Shown piece by piece: positions 12,288-24,800 of a stretch of DNA of 32,155 nt. This DNA is from Setaria digitata (taxonomy: Eukaryota > Nematoda > Chromadorea > Rhabditida > Setariidae): assembly GCA_003640385.1 (NCBI GenBank), contig RCAB01000587.1:3597-35751 (forward strand). The letters are read 5' to 3'. How positions within the stretch are numbered: the first letter of the stretch is position 1; every line of letters starts with the position of its first letter. The translations under genes were made by a program, and so were the position numbers. The notes beneath the pieces were generated by a model. The model did not search any database, was not told where the DNA came from, and saw only the letters and a program-made list of their open reading frames with translations.

Positions 12288-14340
12288 TTTTTTGGTATAC
12301 ATCATTAATATGGATATTTGTGGAATTACATTTTGTATTGTAAATCAAAGTAAAAAAAAAAAAAAGAAAGTTGGAATAATTGAGAACTATCATATCAGAT
12401 AATATTTTTAATTTTTTTTTTTTTTACGATTAAATCAGTTGATATCTGCTCTACAAATATTGAGAAATATGAGAAATATTATCAATACACACATTGCAGC
12501 AAAAAAATTTCTCAACAAATTTTAAAATTAATTGTTTTATCACTAATTGATATCATTTTTAGTTTCGAACTCATCCAGTGATTCCGTTTTTTTTTCAGTT
12601 TTCCTTCAGTCATTTTCATATTTCACTTTTTTTTCTCTGCTCAATTTAACATTTCAAAAATTTGATCGTGTATCAAATTTATTGACTGATATAAATACAA
12701 TTAATTTATTGCTTACATACAAAAACAAAAATTTCGGTTAAGTGTAATATTGTTCATTTAAAAAACGCTTTGTTTTTTCCTCTTTTTTTTTTTCCGTTAA
12801 AAAATCGAAATTTCTTATTGGTTGAAAAAAAAAAAAAAAAATCCACTCGTAAAGTAAGCATGTTGCAATAGTAACATTTTTTTTTTTCTGTTTTTGTCAC
12901 GAACTTGACAGCTATTGTTGCTATTTGAAAAAAAAAAAAAAAACAAAAAAAAAGAAAAAAAAGAAATCGAGAAAATTTTCCAAAAAAAAAAAAAAAAGAT
13001 GAAAAATTTAGAAAACACAGTTTAAATTAAATAGAAACGATATTCGAAATTTCCCAAGATAAAAAAAAAGAGCAAGATATTTTTGGATACAAAATAGGCT
13101 TTAATGATAAATGTTCACCGTATGCTTCCTTGTACGTTCTTTTCGGTTCCTTTTTTTTGCTTTTTAATCTTTGCTTAAAAGAAAAAAAAAAAAAAAAATG
13201 AAACTTTTAGGAAAGAAATTTTAAAAGCGCTAGTTCTATCCTGTAGTATAAATTCATCAAGTTTGTTTAAAAAAAAAAAAAAGAAAAGCACTAAGCTTTG
13301 AGTGATTTAACAGCTGTCGCTCACCGGATAGATTTTTTTGAATCCCCCAATCGTCACTATCTTCAAAATCCCATATTTATCGTTCAGTCGATTTTGCTTT
13401 AAAATTTCCTGCTCAAATCAGGATCAGGAATATCAGTTTTTTTTTAATTACCTAAAATTTCTCTTCTTAATTTCCTCTTTCAATTTCAATCAGATAATGT
13501 TTGCATTAATCAATTCATACAAACAATGATTTCATTATCAACATTTGTATTAATGCATTTGTGAGCATTTTAGCTTTATGTTATAAAATTGTTTTTCAGA
13601 AATTTTAAGTACAAGTTTGAAATCAATTTTTAATGCACTGTAATTTTTACAGAACTTTCATTGCATTTCTTATTTTTTTAATTTTTTTAATAGCAATCTT
13701 TAAATATAATTATTTTTAGACAAAATTTTACAACTAAATCACTTATTAAAAGGTGTTAATAATTATAATAGAATGGGAAAAGTTTAGCAGTAAAAACAAA
13801 CGAATTTCCAATTCATTTCAGTGAAATAGAAAGTCTCAAAATGCCACAATAATGAATACAAGTATTACTCCATAAAACAGAACTAGCACTTCTCAATCAT
13901 CAAAATCTCGACTGATTACTTTTTATTATTCCCATCATTTCAAACGTTTCACATTCACAGTCCATCGAAGACTTGTAATTTATTTATTTTTTTATTAAAG
14001 TTGTTTCCTTTTTTTTTTTCATGCTGTTTTTTTTTAAAAATTTTATGAAATTTATAATATCAAATATTTATCATTACTTATTATCTCGCATATATCACTT
14101 TTAAAACTTTGCAATTTTATAATTTCAAGTAATGAAAAATCTTTTTTTTTGCAAATAAAATTTCCAGGATGAAGAAATTTTTAACAAGTTTGTTTTTTTG
14201 TTATTTCTCTTTTTATTTTGCATGATTTATTAACTGATATATTACCATGGTCTTCAATGAATGCAACATTTTTAAATTAATACTTCATTAATGTATGGCC
14301 TTTTTTTACGTCTAATTGCTCTTAATGATCAAAATTGCAC

Positions 14341-14348
14341 AATTTCAG
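14341..14348 (+). promoter_or_regulatory. 3' splice acceptor upstream of the orphan gene
   Basis: AATTTCAG matches the nematode acceptor consensus and lies 68 bases before the ATG at 14417, with no better acceptor in between. It could accept a spliced leader or a cis-spliced 5'UTR exon. The resulting leader would contain a short upstream open frame starting at the ATG near 14359. Confidence 0.4.
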
Positions 14349-14416
14349 ATCTCGAAAAATGTTTAATGAAAATTTCCAAAATTTAACAACTTGACAAGAA
14401 AAGAAAAAGGGAAATA

Positions 14417-17063
14417 ATGAAAAGTGTGTCACAGACGGCATCCAAAACAGTCATTTCTTATATTCATAAACTCATCCAGACTAATAAATTTTCGCACCTG
14501 ATTGCATTAATTTATGACAACATTTTGGAAAATTCCGAGAAATCATTCTTGAATAAGTTTGTTTTCACTTATTATAATTTAATTTCATTCCTTTCATAAC
14601 TTATAATAAATTTAACAAAATGAGCAGCAAATCTTTCATTATTGCTCACAACCAGAAAATTTTATTTTATTTAATTATAAAAATTTCTTTTCTTTTCCCT
14701 CATCAAAACAGTTACTAAATACTGGTATTAGATTTTTCACGATATAAATTAAAATTCGAAAAACAGATAATTAAGTGTTATTTAAAACTATGCAAACAAG
14801 AGTTAACTTAATAAGATTAAAGTATAAAGTAATAGCATTTGCTTCATTCTTTGAATAGTTTTATTTAATATGTAGAAATTCATGCAGTGCCAACTGTTCA
14901 GTAAAAGTTTGAATTTCAGAGTTAAGTTCACTAAATATCATCTTGTCAGGCAGATATGCGATTAATATTGTGGTTTTAAACTAGGCACTTAAATATTCCC
15001 TACATACTTGTATTTCCAATAATATACAGTGTACTAAAAAAAAAAAAAAAGATAAAATTTAAAATTTAATTCTTAAAGTTATAAAATATGCTTGTGATGA
15101 TTTGAAAAGTAATTATGTTTCAGAGCACAAACTGAAATCATTCTTTCATTACTTCGTTTACCGAATAAACAGGTTCCAAATATCGTAAGTTATGCTGATC
15201 TCTGCTCACTGCTTAAGGATGCTTATGATGAAAAAATTGGAAATTTATCAGGTAATTTTTTCATTACACTTATAATTAAAATTCAAATTTAAAAAAAAAA
15301 ACTCTCTTATTTATTTCAAGTTTTTCATTCCTTTTTAGCGTATATTCTGCACACTTATCTGATTAATATAAAATTTCGTTGTTTTTTTTTTTTTTTTTTT
15401 TTTCGCCATTACAGATAAAAATGAGGAAATAATATCAAAATCTGAAAATAACTGGGATCAAGGAAATTTGGAAGAACTGGAAGTACTTTCGACATTGAAT
15501 TCACTTCGAAATAAAACTCATACACAATGTCCGGATATTTTCAATTTCATCCGACAAGAAAATTTAGTGAATTTTTTTTTTTAATGATTTCAATAATCTT
15601 TTTTTTTTTTAAAAAAAAAGAATTTAATGATCAGGAATTGCAAATTTCAAAAACGTATTTCTTTTTTTTTTTTTTTTTATTTCGGTATCAATAATTTGAT
15701 GATTTTTTTTCGTCATTACGTTACAATTTAAGGATGCATTTTTGGCATGCACAGTAGTTAGTCAAATGTGTCATTTGATTTGAGGAAAAAGGAAAAAAAA
15801 AAAAAAAAAAAGAAAACTGGTCGCTGGGGAAACAGGATTTTCACAAAAGAACGATGGAAATAACTTTATTAAATTTAAATTGCCGTGTTTTTAGATTCGT
15901 ACAGTAATGAGGCAAGCATGTCGATTACAGCGATTAAAAGAAGAACTGTTTGAAATGGAACAAAAAATGAATTGCTTAGTAGCTCATTATGTTGCCGAAA
16001 AGTTAGAATTCTATTCTTGTTAACTGTTTTCTTTTTTGTAAATATAGAAAGAAGGAGTTTTATAACAAACAATTATTTAATAGATTCATGAAGATAACTG
16101 AAAATGATTTTCTAGCTTTTAAAGAAAATTTGCAAAAATTCTTATTGCTTGTAATTTTCAAACAGTTTTACAGGTACTGTGCATGTCAGAAAGGTGAATA
16201 TTCAGAATGTGATTCTGGATGTCATACAGATAGGAGTAGCTCATCAAATAATTCGATAACAAAGTTATTCGTCATAAAGTATATATTAGAAGCTATTTAT
16301 TATGTATATATTAAAAAATTTGGAATTATTTAAAATAACATTCTATTAGCCTGCTTACACTAATAAACGAAATATAAAATATTTTGTGAAAACAAAAAAA
16401 AAAATTTCTTTAATTGTTTTTTCACACTTTTAACTATTTTTTTTATTTTATTTTCACAGGAAAGAAGATATAAATGATTCTTCGATGAATGCATGTCAGG
16501 ATTTCCTGACAACAAACAATGGCCATAAACACAGTGGGACGGATTCGCATAAAAAAGTTGTAAAACTTTTAAATGAATTTGGAAAATCGCTATATGATGC
16601 ACACACTTACATCAACGACCCATGTACTTCTGCATTTGCTCGTGATGATGGACAATCATCAAATGATTTCGCATTATCAATCAATCAGATATCAGAAGAT
16701 ATGATAATGAACGAAGCAACAATGATATCAAGTTCAACAATCGATTCACAATCAAAGAAATCAATGAATGCTAGATCGAATATTACACTTAATCCTTTAA
16801 AGGTTAAACTAACAACCATGAATTCATTACCGAATGAATCGATTAAAATAATGAATCAAAATAATGATGAATCAATGTGTATGACCCATTCATTGATTGG
16901 AACCGAAATGTTGTCGAATTTCAGAAGGAAATTTACAAAATTAAAACTTACCACTGATTTTGGATGTTATGATTATGATAATTATGATCAAATTTTATGC
17001 AAAAAAATTGAATTAAAAAGATATATTGAATTTGATACTTCATCATTTTGGAGGAAAAAATAA
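14417..17063 (+). CDS. Orphan protein with helical segment and cysteine cluster (6 exons)
   Basis: I do not recognise this protein. Exons: 14417-14556, 15124-15251, 15415-15566, 15895-16001, 16084-16263, 16460-17063; 1311 bases, 436 residues, all phases consistent. The ATG at 14417 is the first after an in-frame TAA. No signal peptide or membrane segment is evident, so it is probably cytoplasmic or nuclear. Residues 1-90 look alpha-helical and Leu/Ile-rich. Residues about 141-175 are charged and helical, perhaps a short coiled coil. A cluster C208, C210, C218, C222 (CxC, x7, C, x3, C) could bind metal, but no known zinc motif fits. The 200-residue C-terminus, one exon, is Ser/Asn/Met-rich and probably disordered, ending in a basic WRKK. 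The intron after exon 3 uses GTGAAT as donor. Confidence 0.8.
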
Positions 17064-17149
17064 TTCGTTAAGTGTATCTTATCACCTTTATAACGTATTA
17101 TTTTACTATTATAAACGAATACGAAATAAGGATAGTATAAGAGAATGAA

Positions 17150-17155
17150 AATAAA
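17150..17155 (+). terminator. Probable poly(A) signal of the orphan gene
   Basis: AATAAA lies 87 bases past the TAA that ends at 17063, a usual spacing for a nematode 3'UTR. Confidence 0.45.
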
Positions 17156-17745
17156 AGTAAGGTGTATAATTTGTATAGATTATCTTTCCGTATCACACAA
17201 ACAACTGATAAGAATGAAATATCGCTGAGAAAACAAAGCGTAAGGAAAATTTCACGAGATATTTAGTAAAATGTAAAATGTTACGTAAATGTTATATGAG
17301 ATGATAAGCATTAGCCCTTTCTATATCTTTATTGTGGCATTTAAAATTTACTCATTTAGCACAAATTAAATTATTTCACTTTTAATGGACCAACAATTCA
17401 ACCCTTCCATTTCATTTTTCATCTCTCAAATATACGAAGTTATTTTCTTCGCATGCTTAATTCGTCTATTTTCTGTTGAATGTAATTTAATCGGCTTATT
17501 AATAACCTGTTGAATTCGGGAACCGCTTTTACCAGATTACGAGAAGAGAATTTCTGAAGATTTATCCCCAGTGATCTTGTAAAATTAAAATCGATATAGT
17601 AAATGATATTTATCCTTATTTATCCTCCATAATTCTCAATAAATAAAGCAATGGAAATAAAATAATAACAACTCTAAAATTCAAAAAGTTACGTTTCCCC
17701 GAAAATGTGACACGTCAGAGAGCGACAAGAAATTGTCACAGCGCG
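17156..17745 (+). other. Intergenic region and putative tetraspanin promoter
   Basis: No gene is seen. The last 60 bases (about 17690-17745) are clearly richer in G and C than the flanks and include CACGTCAGAG and CAGCGCGATGG just before the start codon, consistent with a 5' leader or promoter of the tetraspanin gene. No TATA box is obvious. Confidence 0.4.
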
Positions 17746-20172
17746 ATGGCACTTATCACGTCGGCCGTAAAAAAGCAAGAAGCCAAGATCGGTAACAAAA
17801 AGCTTCGGATTGTGCCTGGAGATGTGTAAGCTTTGGTTTCAGGATTGCTAGACTGATGGATGTGTGCTCATTTTAGATGAATGTCACAAAAGCAGAAATC
17901 TCCGGGGAAAATCATTGTGTAGTCTTTCCGAATGTGTCAGGAAACAGAAAGAATATTTCAGGATTTGTTAGCAATTTATTATTTGACGGTGGTGCTTCGT
18001 TGTCAGTTGAATTAGTTTTTATCCGAAAATAGGAGATGCTAGTTAAAGATTACTTTCGAAAGCAAGAATTAATTTGTGGTTTCGAATTTCTTGGTCTTGG
18101 CCCGAGATTCAAATCTCCATTATAATATTATTGGGAATGATTAATAGTTTTCTAAAGTAGAGCCTTGATTGAAAAGAAAAAAAAAAAAGAACATGTCCAA
18201 ATGCTAGAATGTATAAAACCAAGCGAAATAAAGATAGCGTATCGTGGCAGTCATATAGGGCCGTTCCTTCAATTTCTTCATTGGAACAAAGGTTTTTTTT
18301 TTTTTGATTAACTCAGTATATGCCAGTCTGATAATGTTAACTAGAGAGAGTTTTGTTCCCAGAAATATCGTATTTGATAGAGCATGAATGGATCTAGCAT
18401 TATATTTGAAGTACTGCATGATATAAGCATTGCTAGTTTCAGATTTCTTTATTCAAACTACATCATATAGAAATTGGTTTGATTTTTTTTTTTTTTTTTT
18501 TTAGAAATTCGGAAGAAAGAAGCCTAATTCCTGCAACATCACTGCGATATATTATATATGCCTGTAATATAGTGATGACGGTAAAAGCTTCATCTTAACT
18601 TTTACTGACAGTTTCGTATATTCCCATAGTAGGGATTTTCTGACAGTTTGTTAATGTAGTTCGCTGGAATTGTAGTAAGAGCTAAGTTTAGGATGTTGAG
18701 GGATCTTCCTGAGCTCTTTGGATCACAAATCGAAAATATTTTCAGGTTGTTGGCACGGCGTCACTAGCGATGGGGGGATGGCTCCGTTCAGATTCACGAT
18801 TTCGGGATTTCCTTTCCCAGCGGTACAGGAATGTTGTCGAGGAAGCATTTTGGCAGGTGATTTATTGAAAGTGAGATTGCTGCAAGTTAGCCCATATATT
18901 TAAAAGGTTTCAAAAATCGAAAAATACTCTGACAAGTTTCAAGTTATCAAAATTCGGTATTAATTTATAGGCTCCCACTCTATACATTTTCTCCTACTTC
19001 TTGATTATTATTGGAATGTGTATGGTAGTTGTTGGTATGGTTGGTTGCTGCGGTGCAACTACCGATTCTCGAGTACTGTTGTTAATATATGCAGTATCAG
19101 TATGTATTCTTATGGTATCCACTATTTCCGCCATATCTTACCTCGTTTTCAAAAAATTCGGTGTAAGTTCTCATATTTTTCTTTATTCCTGACTCTCATT
19201 GCAAGTAGCCTACTTCACTAAGAATTTTAAAAATAAGAAATAACAAAATATAGATTGATGTTGAAGTATCGGATGCTTTAACATATATGGTTCAGAACTA
19301 TTACCAAGGAGCAGGAATTGTTCAGGAAAGTCTAGATCGATTACAGGAGGCATTTCGATGCTGCGGTATATTTTTGTTTCCAATTGTTTAATATAAAGTG
19401 TAAGATCGTCTTATCTTTAAAATTCTTTTTATTATTGAGTCCATTTTTAACATTGCCTTTTACTTACGAAAAATTTTTTCCTGCAGATCTTATGTTAATT
19501 TTTCGTCAGTCTCTTTAAAAGTGAAGGAAGCTTGACTAATTCAAATTTGTTTCTATGTAACATTTTGTAATTCTGTCAGTTGTCATCACATTAATGTTAC
19601 CTGAAAGTTAATATCAAACAAGAATTCCCGCCATTGTAATTATTCTTGTGAATATTAAGGTAATGAGGGCTGTGGTGATTTCCGGTTTCTACATCAAGAT
19701 ATTCCTCGTTCGTGTGACTTCAGGTGTGATGGTTGTCATTATCGTATAATAGTTGCATTACGAATTGGTTTTTCTATTGCATTCGTTATTTTTTCTATTG
19801 TTGTATTTGCCGAGGTTTGTCACATTGTCGTAAACATCCATCATACTTTAGTCGTATTTTCTGTTCTTTCTTTGTGTCAGAGATTTACTTAAGAATTTTT
19901 AGCTACTTATTTAGTAGCATAGTGGCAGATTACTTTCTAAAAAAAATTATTTTCAGTTTATCGCAGTCGCATCTGCACTAGTCCTTGTTATGCGATCGAA
20001 AAATTCGATGGAAGCGTTATATAAAATGGACTGCCGTAGAACTCATTATGGAAATCGTTATTATTGCCATGCTCCTGATCAGTATGTGGATTTGGATTCG
20101 TTGCGAAGTAGTGATTGTCCTCTGCCTGATCATCATCATTCTGAACAGTTCATTTTACAACGAAGATACTAG
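17746..20172 (+). CDS. Tetraspanin (7 exons)
   Basis: Tetraspanins are four-pass membrane proteins that organise partner proteins into surface or vesicle microdomains. Exons: 17746-17825, 18505-18580, 18746-18856, 18971-19162, 19254-19365, 19660-19814, 19957-20172; 942 bases, 313 residues. Seen: membrane segment 1 about 40-63 with the family's polar Asn (N48) and a GGWL end, segment 2 about 92-113 followed by GCCGA (114-118), segment 3 about 122-147, segment 4 about 220-250 with a Glu (E242). The large extracellular loop, about 150-219, carries CCG (189-191), PRSC (206-209) and DGC (214-216), with six cysteines in all (189, 190, 195, 209, 213, 216). These are the family's defining motifs. Exon 1 (first 26 residues) is the least sure part: its donor GTAAGC and phase fit, but a 679-base intron follows. 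The roughly 39-residue N-terminal and 60-residue C-terminal tails are long for the family. Confidence 0.92.
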
Positions 20173-21075
20173 ATCACACTTCTTTAGCCTATTTCCATTT
20201 TTTTTTTTTTTTTTTTTTTTTCTAAGCGATTTGACTGTCCACCCACAAAACAAAATCTTACTAAATTTTTTTGGAGAATTTTTATTACTTATGTTATGTA
20301 TCTTTCCTTTTTCTTGTTTCTTCTGAAGTCATATGCATCACGGTGATTGGCAGCCGGCCAAAAAAATGTAGAGACATGTTCTATCTGTCCTTTATATATT
20401 GCTTGCATTTCATTGCACTAAATATCATTTATTTCCTTGTCATTAAAGTGATTAGTGTCTAATCATGCATTTGTCCGATCTCTACGTTAAATGTGCTAGC
20501 GTTATGAGCTTCCGCAATTTATAATTTCCGTAATTTATAGCTCATATCGTTTTTGACTCTGTTTACCACTCTAAATACCAATCAGAAAATTCTTATAATT
20601 TTCATCAGTTTATTTTTTATTTTTTTACACTGTTATGACTTTGTCATTTTTTTTTTTTTTAATTTCATGTCTTCACTAAGATGTTTATTGCCTTGATCGT
20701 TTTAGCTAATCGGCCTTATTCTGACAACACCTCTCTGATAATTTTTAATTCTATTTTACGTCCAATCTCTTATTCTGTTTATTTTACTCATTCAGTTAAA
20801 AGTTGTTTTTTTTTTTTGATTTCGATCAATTGATTTTTACGCCTTCAGATGCTTCATCATTTAGAATCTGGTTGTAAAATGTGCAATTGATGTTTTTTTT
20901 GCATTCCATGGTTCTATTACTTATCATTTGTCCCTTCCTGCCAATGGAAGGTTTGTTCAATGTCCATAATTTTTGTTAAATAAACATTTAAAAAAAAATT
21001 TTTTTTCCAAATAATCATCCAAATTGTTGCGCCATTTTCAATAATTATTTGAAGTTTGGAATTTTAATTCTGTAG
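20173..21075 (+). other. Downstream flank of the tetraspanin gene
   Basis: T-rich sequence, probably 3'UTR then spacer. Candidate poly(A) signals are ATTAAA at 20442-20447 and AATAAA at 20979-20984; neither is at an ideal distance. A 63-codon hydrophobic open frame at 20271-20462 has no ATG start and only weak splice context, so it is not called a gene. Confidence 0.4.
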
Positions 21076-21396
21076 GCAACAGCGTCATACTTAGGAAAAT
21101 TTATCCTGTTTTTTTTCCTCCTTATGACGTTGAAAGCTGGTGAAAGTTGTGATACAGGCCGTTTTGTAAGTTTCTATGATGAGTGGGTAATTTAAAGAGT
21201 TTTTCTCGAATACTTGAACTACGATATTTTATTTGAACAATGGGTGTTTAAACTCAGAAATGCGTGGAAGGAAGGAGGGAAAGGAACGGAGAAGGACAGT
21301 GTACTTTATTAATCCGTTTTCTGTATGTAATTAAACACATTTGTTTTGCCATTTTTTCATTCATGATTTCAGACCTGTTCCACTGGTTCCTTCTCT
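21076..21396 (+). CDS. Candidate exons of a small secreted cysteine-rich protein (partial)
   Basis: Three plus-strand segments with good splice sites join in phase: 21076-21165 (acceptor TTCTGTAG, donor GTAAGT), 21258-21326 (acceptor ACTCAG, donor GTAATT) and a tiny 21373-21396 (acceptor TTTCAG, donor GTAGCA). The first encodes a run of Phe, Leu and Ile that looks like a signal peptide core, then AGESC. The joined product carries the pattern SCDTGRFKC, then GEGQC, then TCSTGSF, a C-x-TG-x-F motif used twice. That recalls short disulfide-rich extracellular modules, but I cannot assign one. The frame has a stop just before the first acceptor, so the ATG must be in an upstream exon that I could not fix (one at about 20466 would be in phase). 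The 3' end is also missing. It could be chance in AT-rich DNA. Confidence 0.35.
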
Positions 21397-21863
21397 GTAG
21401 CATTTTTTTTTTTTTTTGTTTTTTTTGAATCGTTTTGGATATTTAAGTTATTTTATTTGATTTATTCAGAAAATTGATCTACTGATCGGAAAATTCTGGT
21501 CATTCTTTCAGTTTTACTCTATTTTGTCATATTTTATACTGTCATGATTATACAATTATAATACCTTAAGTAGGTCCTACTTTTTTCAATACTGGTTGCG
21601 CTTTTTTCTCATTACTAAGGAGCAAAAGTCAACTTTCAAAGCGGGAGATGAGATAATAAATTTTTATGTTGAATCATACTTTTTTTCTTCCTTTAAATCA
21701 GAAATAATTGCATATTCCTTTTCATGTTTATTGTTGATAACCTTACAATTTTCCTTTCATTTAGTAATTAATAATGTTTTCTATTTTCATGTTGGAACTG
21801 ACATGAGCATGAATTCCAAGATTCTGGATTGCTTTTGTTGATAACAGACATAGGTATCATTAA

Positions 21864-24800
21864 ATGGGTGAAGAAAGAAGCATACAGCCCCAGTCGACAA
21901 CAATATGGCATGGAGCAAGCTTAAGAGACAGTTTCTTAACAGTTGTTCAGGTTTTTTTTTTTGTTTTTTTTACGAAAAACCTAAATGAACATTTGTAAGA
22001 AAATACTGTTTTGGATTTTCGTCTCTTTCATCTGGCATTTTCGCTAATTATGTTGTAGAACGCTGGATCGCAAGAGATAAGAAATGGGCTTGTGGAGGAT
22101 TTCAGAACAGCACTAGATATGCTAGCGCAAGCTGCACCTGCTTCCAACATATCATCGACTGAACCAGGTACCGAACATTTGGGTATACTCTTGCGATGTT
22201 TTAGTGTAATCATCGCTTTTTCTTCGCTGTTCGTCTTTTTTTTTTCTTTTTGATCTTGTGGAAGTCTTTTGGAGGATGCGTGTAACCTCAAGCCATTAAA
22301 ATGAAAGTGTGGCAGTCAATCTCACAGTTTTGTTAACCCAAAAACTTTTTATTATATTCAGTTTTTTTTTTTTCCATTGTTTCACAGTTGTTGTTTTCTC
22401 GATTTTTTTTTTATCTTTAGGAGCTTTGGGAGGCAGAAATGATCGTGCAGATACAGTGATTGTCGTAGATGAGGATGGCGGGTCGAGTAGTTCGTCAAGC
22501 TCTGGTACTAGGCATAGACTTACTCCAAATGTTAGTGGAAATCAATTTGGAAGGACAACAAGTTTGTGGATTCAGTTCTGCTTTTCTTTTCTTTCGCAAG
22601 AATGAAAGAGACCTGAAAATTCCTTCCAAAACCTTGATAATTCTAGCTAAAAATTGTTTTATTGTAGCTGATGGAACCGATAGCAGTGAAGAACATATTC
22701 CTGCGAATGATCCTGCCACTAATACTAATCTCCAAAGGGAATTGAGCCGCTTAAGATCACTTGTTCAGAGTACTGAACTGCAGAGGGTTAGTCTTCGGTA
22801 CTTGAATATAACACCCATGATAAACTGATTCCTCGTAAAATAATTAATGCTGCACAAATTTTTTCAATCTTTCTTGAATCAAAGATTCTCGGAAAACGAA
22901 ATTCTGAGTAGTTAGTTTGGATTTTTTTCCATTCGATTAAAAATATTAAATCTTTTTCGTAACTTCAATATATTTTCCAGTTTTGGGTAGTCCTGCTCAA
23001 TGTTTTACCGTTTTTCGTTATCGTATTTTTCAAAGCTGTTGTTGATGGATTCTTTTCTTTGCTAAGCCTTTTAGCAGCATTTTTTCTTTTTCATATTGCA
23101 AACAGCACTTTTATGGCTTCCCGACGGTAATTTTTTTTCTAGTTTTCTGTTCCTTTTAAAGTTTCAAGTTTAAACTAGCACTTTTCCACTTCAAGTGAAT
23201 TCGAGTAAATTCTGAAATTCTGGCCTCAGTAATAAAAAACGTCATAATATTTAATAGAATTACATTGATCCGAGCAGTTTTCAGGGAAAAGCGCTACTTT
23301 CATCTTTTGCAGTCATTCACATCATCAGTTTTCTTTTTCAACTTCCAGTCGCTTTTTTACGGTACAGTTTATTTTTAATTGTAATATTGTTGTGTATTTG
23401 GAGAGCAGTAAAGTTTCCTCAACTCTTTCATTCTTTAGGAGAGATTTCTCCTACTTTTGAAAAGTACCGGACATTTTATTTCCAGGATTAGATTCAATAT
23501 ATATACCAATGGCATTTATGTCACGTCTTACGAAGCCGGTCACTTTTTTTGCCACATTACATGTTGTTTTGGTTGTTGATTTTGCTGTGAAGATCATCAC
23601 CGTCGTGTTGAAAGCAGGGGTATACTACAGTTAAATATTATAGTGCTTTCAGGATTAAATCTTTGTTTTCATTTCAGGCTAATTTTGAATAATAATCTCA
23701 TAATATGATTTTTAGTTACTGCGAATTTTTGTTCTTGATAGTATGATCCTTTTCTTTATTGAGATTTTGGTTTATTTAGTGGCCTCTAGGATTACTCTCT
23801 GTTGAAGACTGCAACAGTGACTGCATCAATTTACAGCTACTGTAAACTTAGAATCCTACATCTCTGCTGTACAAGTTCTACAATCGCTACAACTGCAGAT
23901 ATAAATTTCTTGCAGAAAATTTGCGTTAATTAACTAAGGGACCTTGCAGCTATTCTGTTTGGCAAGGAGCTGCGGAATTCTGTCCACCTTTCATCATTTT
24001 ATCTTTTCGTTTTTAGCCCTCCTACTTTACTTTTAAGTTGAAATCAGTCATCTTGGTGTTTTGGATTGTTTAGCTTACCGTCTTGCCGACAAAATTTATT
24101 GGGAACAGGCGTTTACGCCGACTTTTCCAGTGGATCGAATATACTAGCCAGTTCTATCGTTACATTTTGCCAATACCGCAATGGACGCGCTATTTGAGTT
24201 ATTCCTTATTTTCTACTCCACTTACCTATTTTGGTGATCATTTCTTCGCCGTACTATATATAATTTATAAGGTATGTTTGCAGGATATTATTTGGAACTG
24301 CCAAAAATCGTAAAAAGTAGAAATTGACGATTTGGAATTGTAATTAATGTAATACTGTTTTAGGCATGCTTAATACAGATAATTGGTAGGCGTTGGTTTG
24401 AAAGTACGCGTCGTATTTTTCGCCTTACATCTGTTGGTTCAAAAGTTTCGGTGGATGAAGAGGATTCAGTGCAATGTACAATTTGTTTTAATGATTTTTG
24501 CAATCCTATTAGGGTTTGTTGTTTTTAGCATTATTTTTGTCTGATATTGTTATGATATTGTGATGTGGCAGATTAAGTCCTTTTGTCATTGCTTTTCGTT
24601 AATCGTTTTCGCTTCACTGTCATGAACAAAAGAAAAAGCTTTAGTCAAAGTTGAAAATTCAGTAACGTGTGACCCCATAAGCTATAAGTCCAGTTCATTT
24701 TGCTTCAGAATCGTTTTCATTCATGATCTTTTGAAAGCGCATCATGTGTGGCGTCCCCTAAGATTACTTTTTGAGCTGGTGAAATGATAATACCTGCGTG

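Larger units (their letters stand above)
8974..14340. other. Long divergent intergenic region without a supported gene
   Basis: About 5.4 kb separate the start codons of the minus-strand secreted-protein gene and the plus-strand orphan gene, so it should carry both promoters. I found no exon with coding character and paired splice sites. It holds many A and T runs, a tandem repeat near 10125, degenerate ATT repeat at 10545-10990, a duplication around an N at 12017 and an AT-rich dinucleotide tract at 12091-12176. No tRNA or other RNA gene was recognised. Confidence 0.55.

Noticed and set aside
12815..13018. Phe-rich minus-strand frame
   Set aside because: It is a translation of several A runs and has no coding character.
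16151..16173. A 23-base GT...TTTTACAG segment inside exon 5 of the orphan gene that looks like a tiny intron
   Set aside because: It is shorter than any workable intron, and removing it shifts the frame into a stop eight codons later. Reading through keeps the frame and leads into the cysteine cluster.
17876..18031. 51-codon plus-strand frame in intron 1 of the tetraspanin gene
   Set aside because: It sits between exons 1 and 2, shows no membrane segment, and does not join the next exon in phase.
20271..20462. 63-codon hydrophobic plus-strand frame after the tetraspanin stop
   Set aside because: No ATG start and no convincing exon boundaries. It is best explained as T-rich 3'UTR, which always reads as Phe, Leu and Ile.
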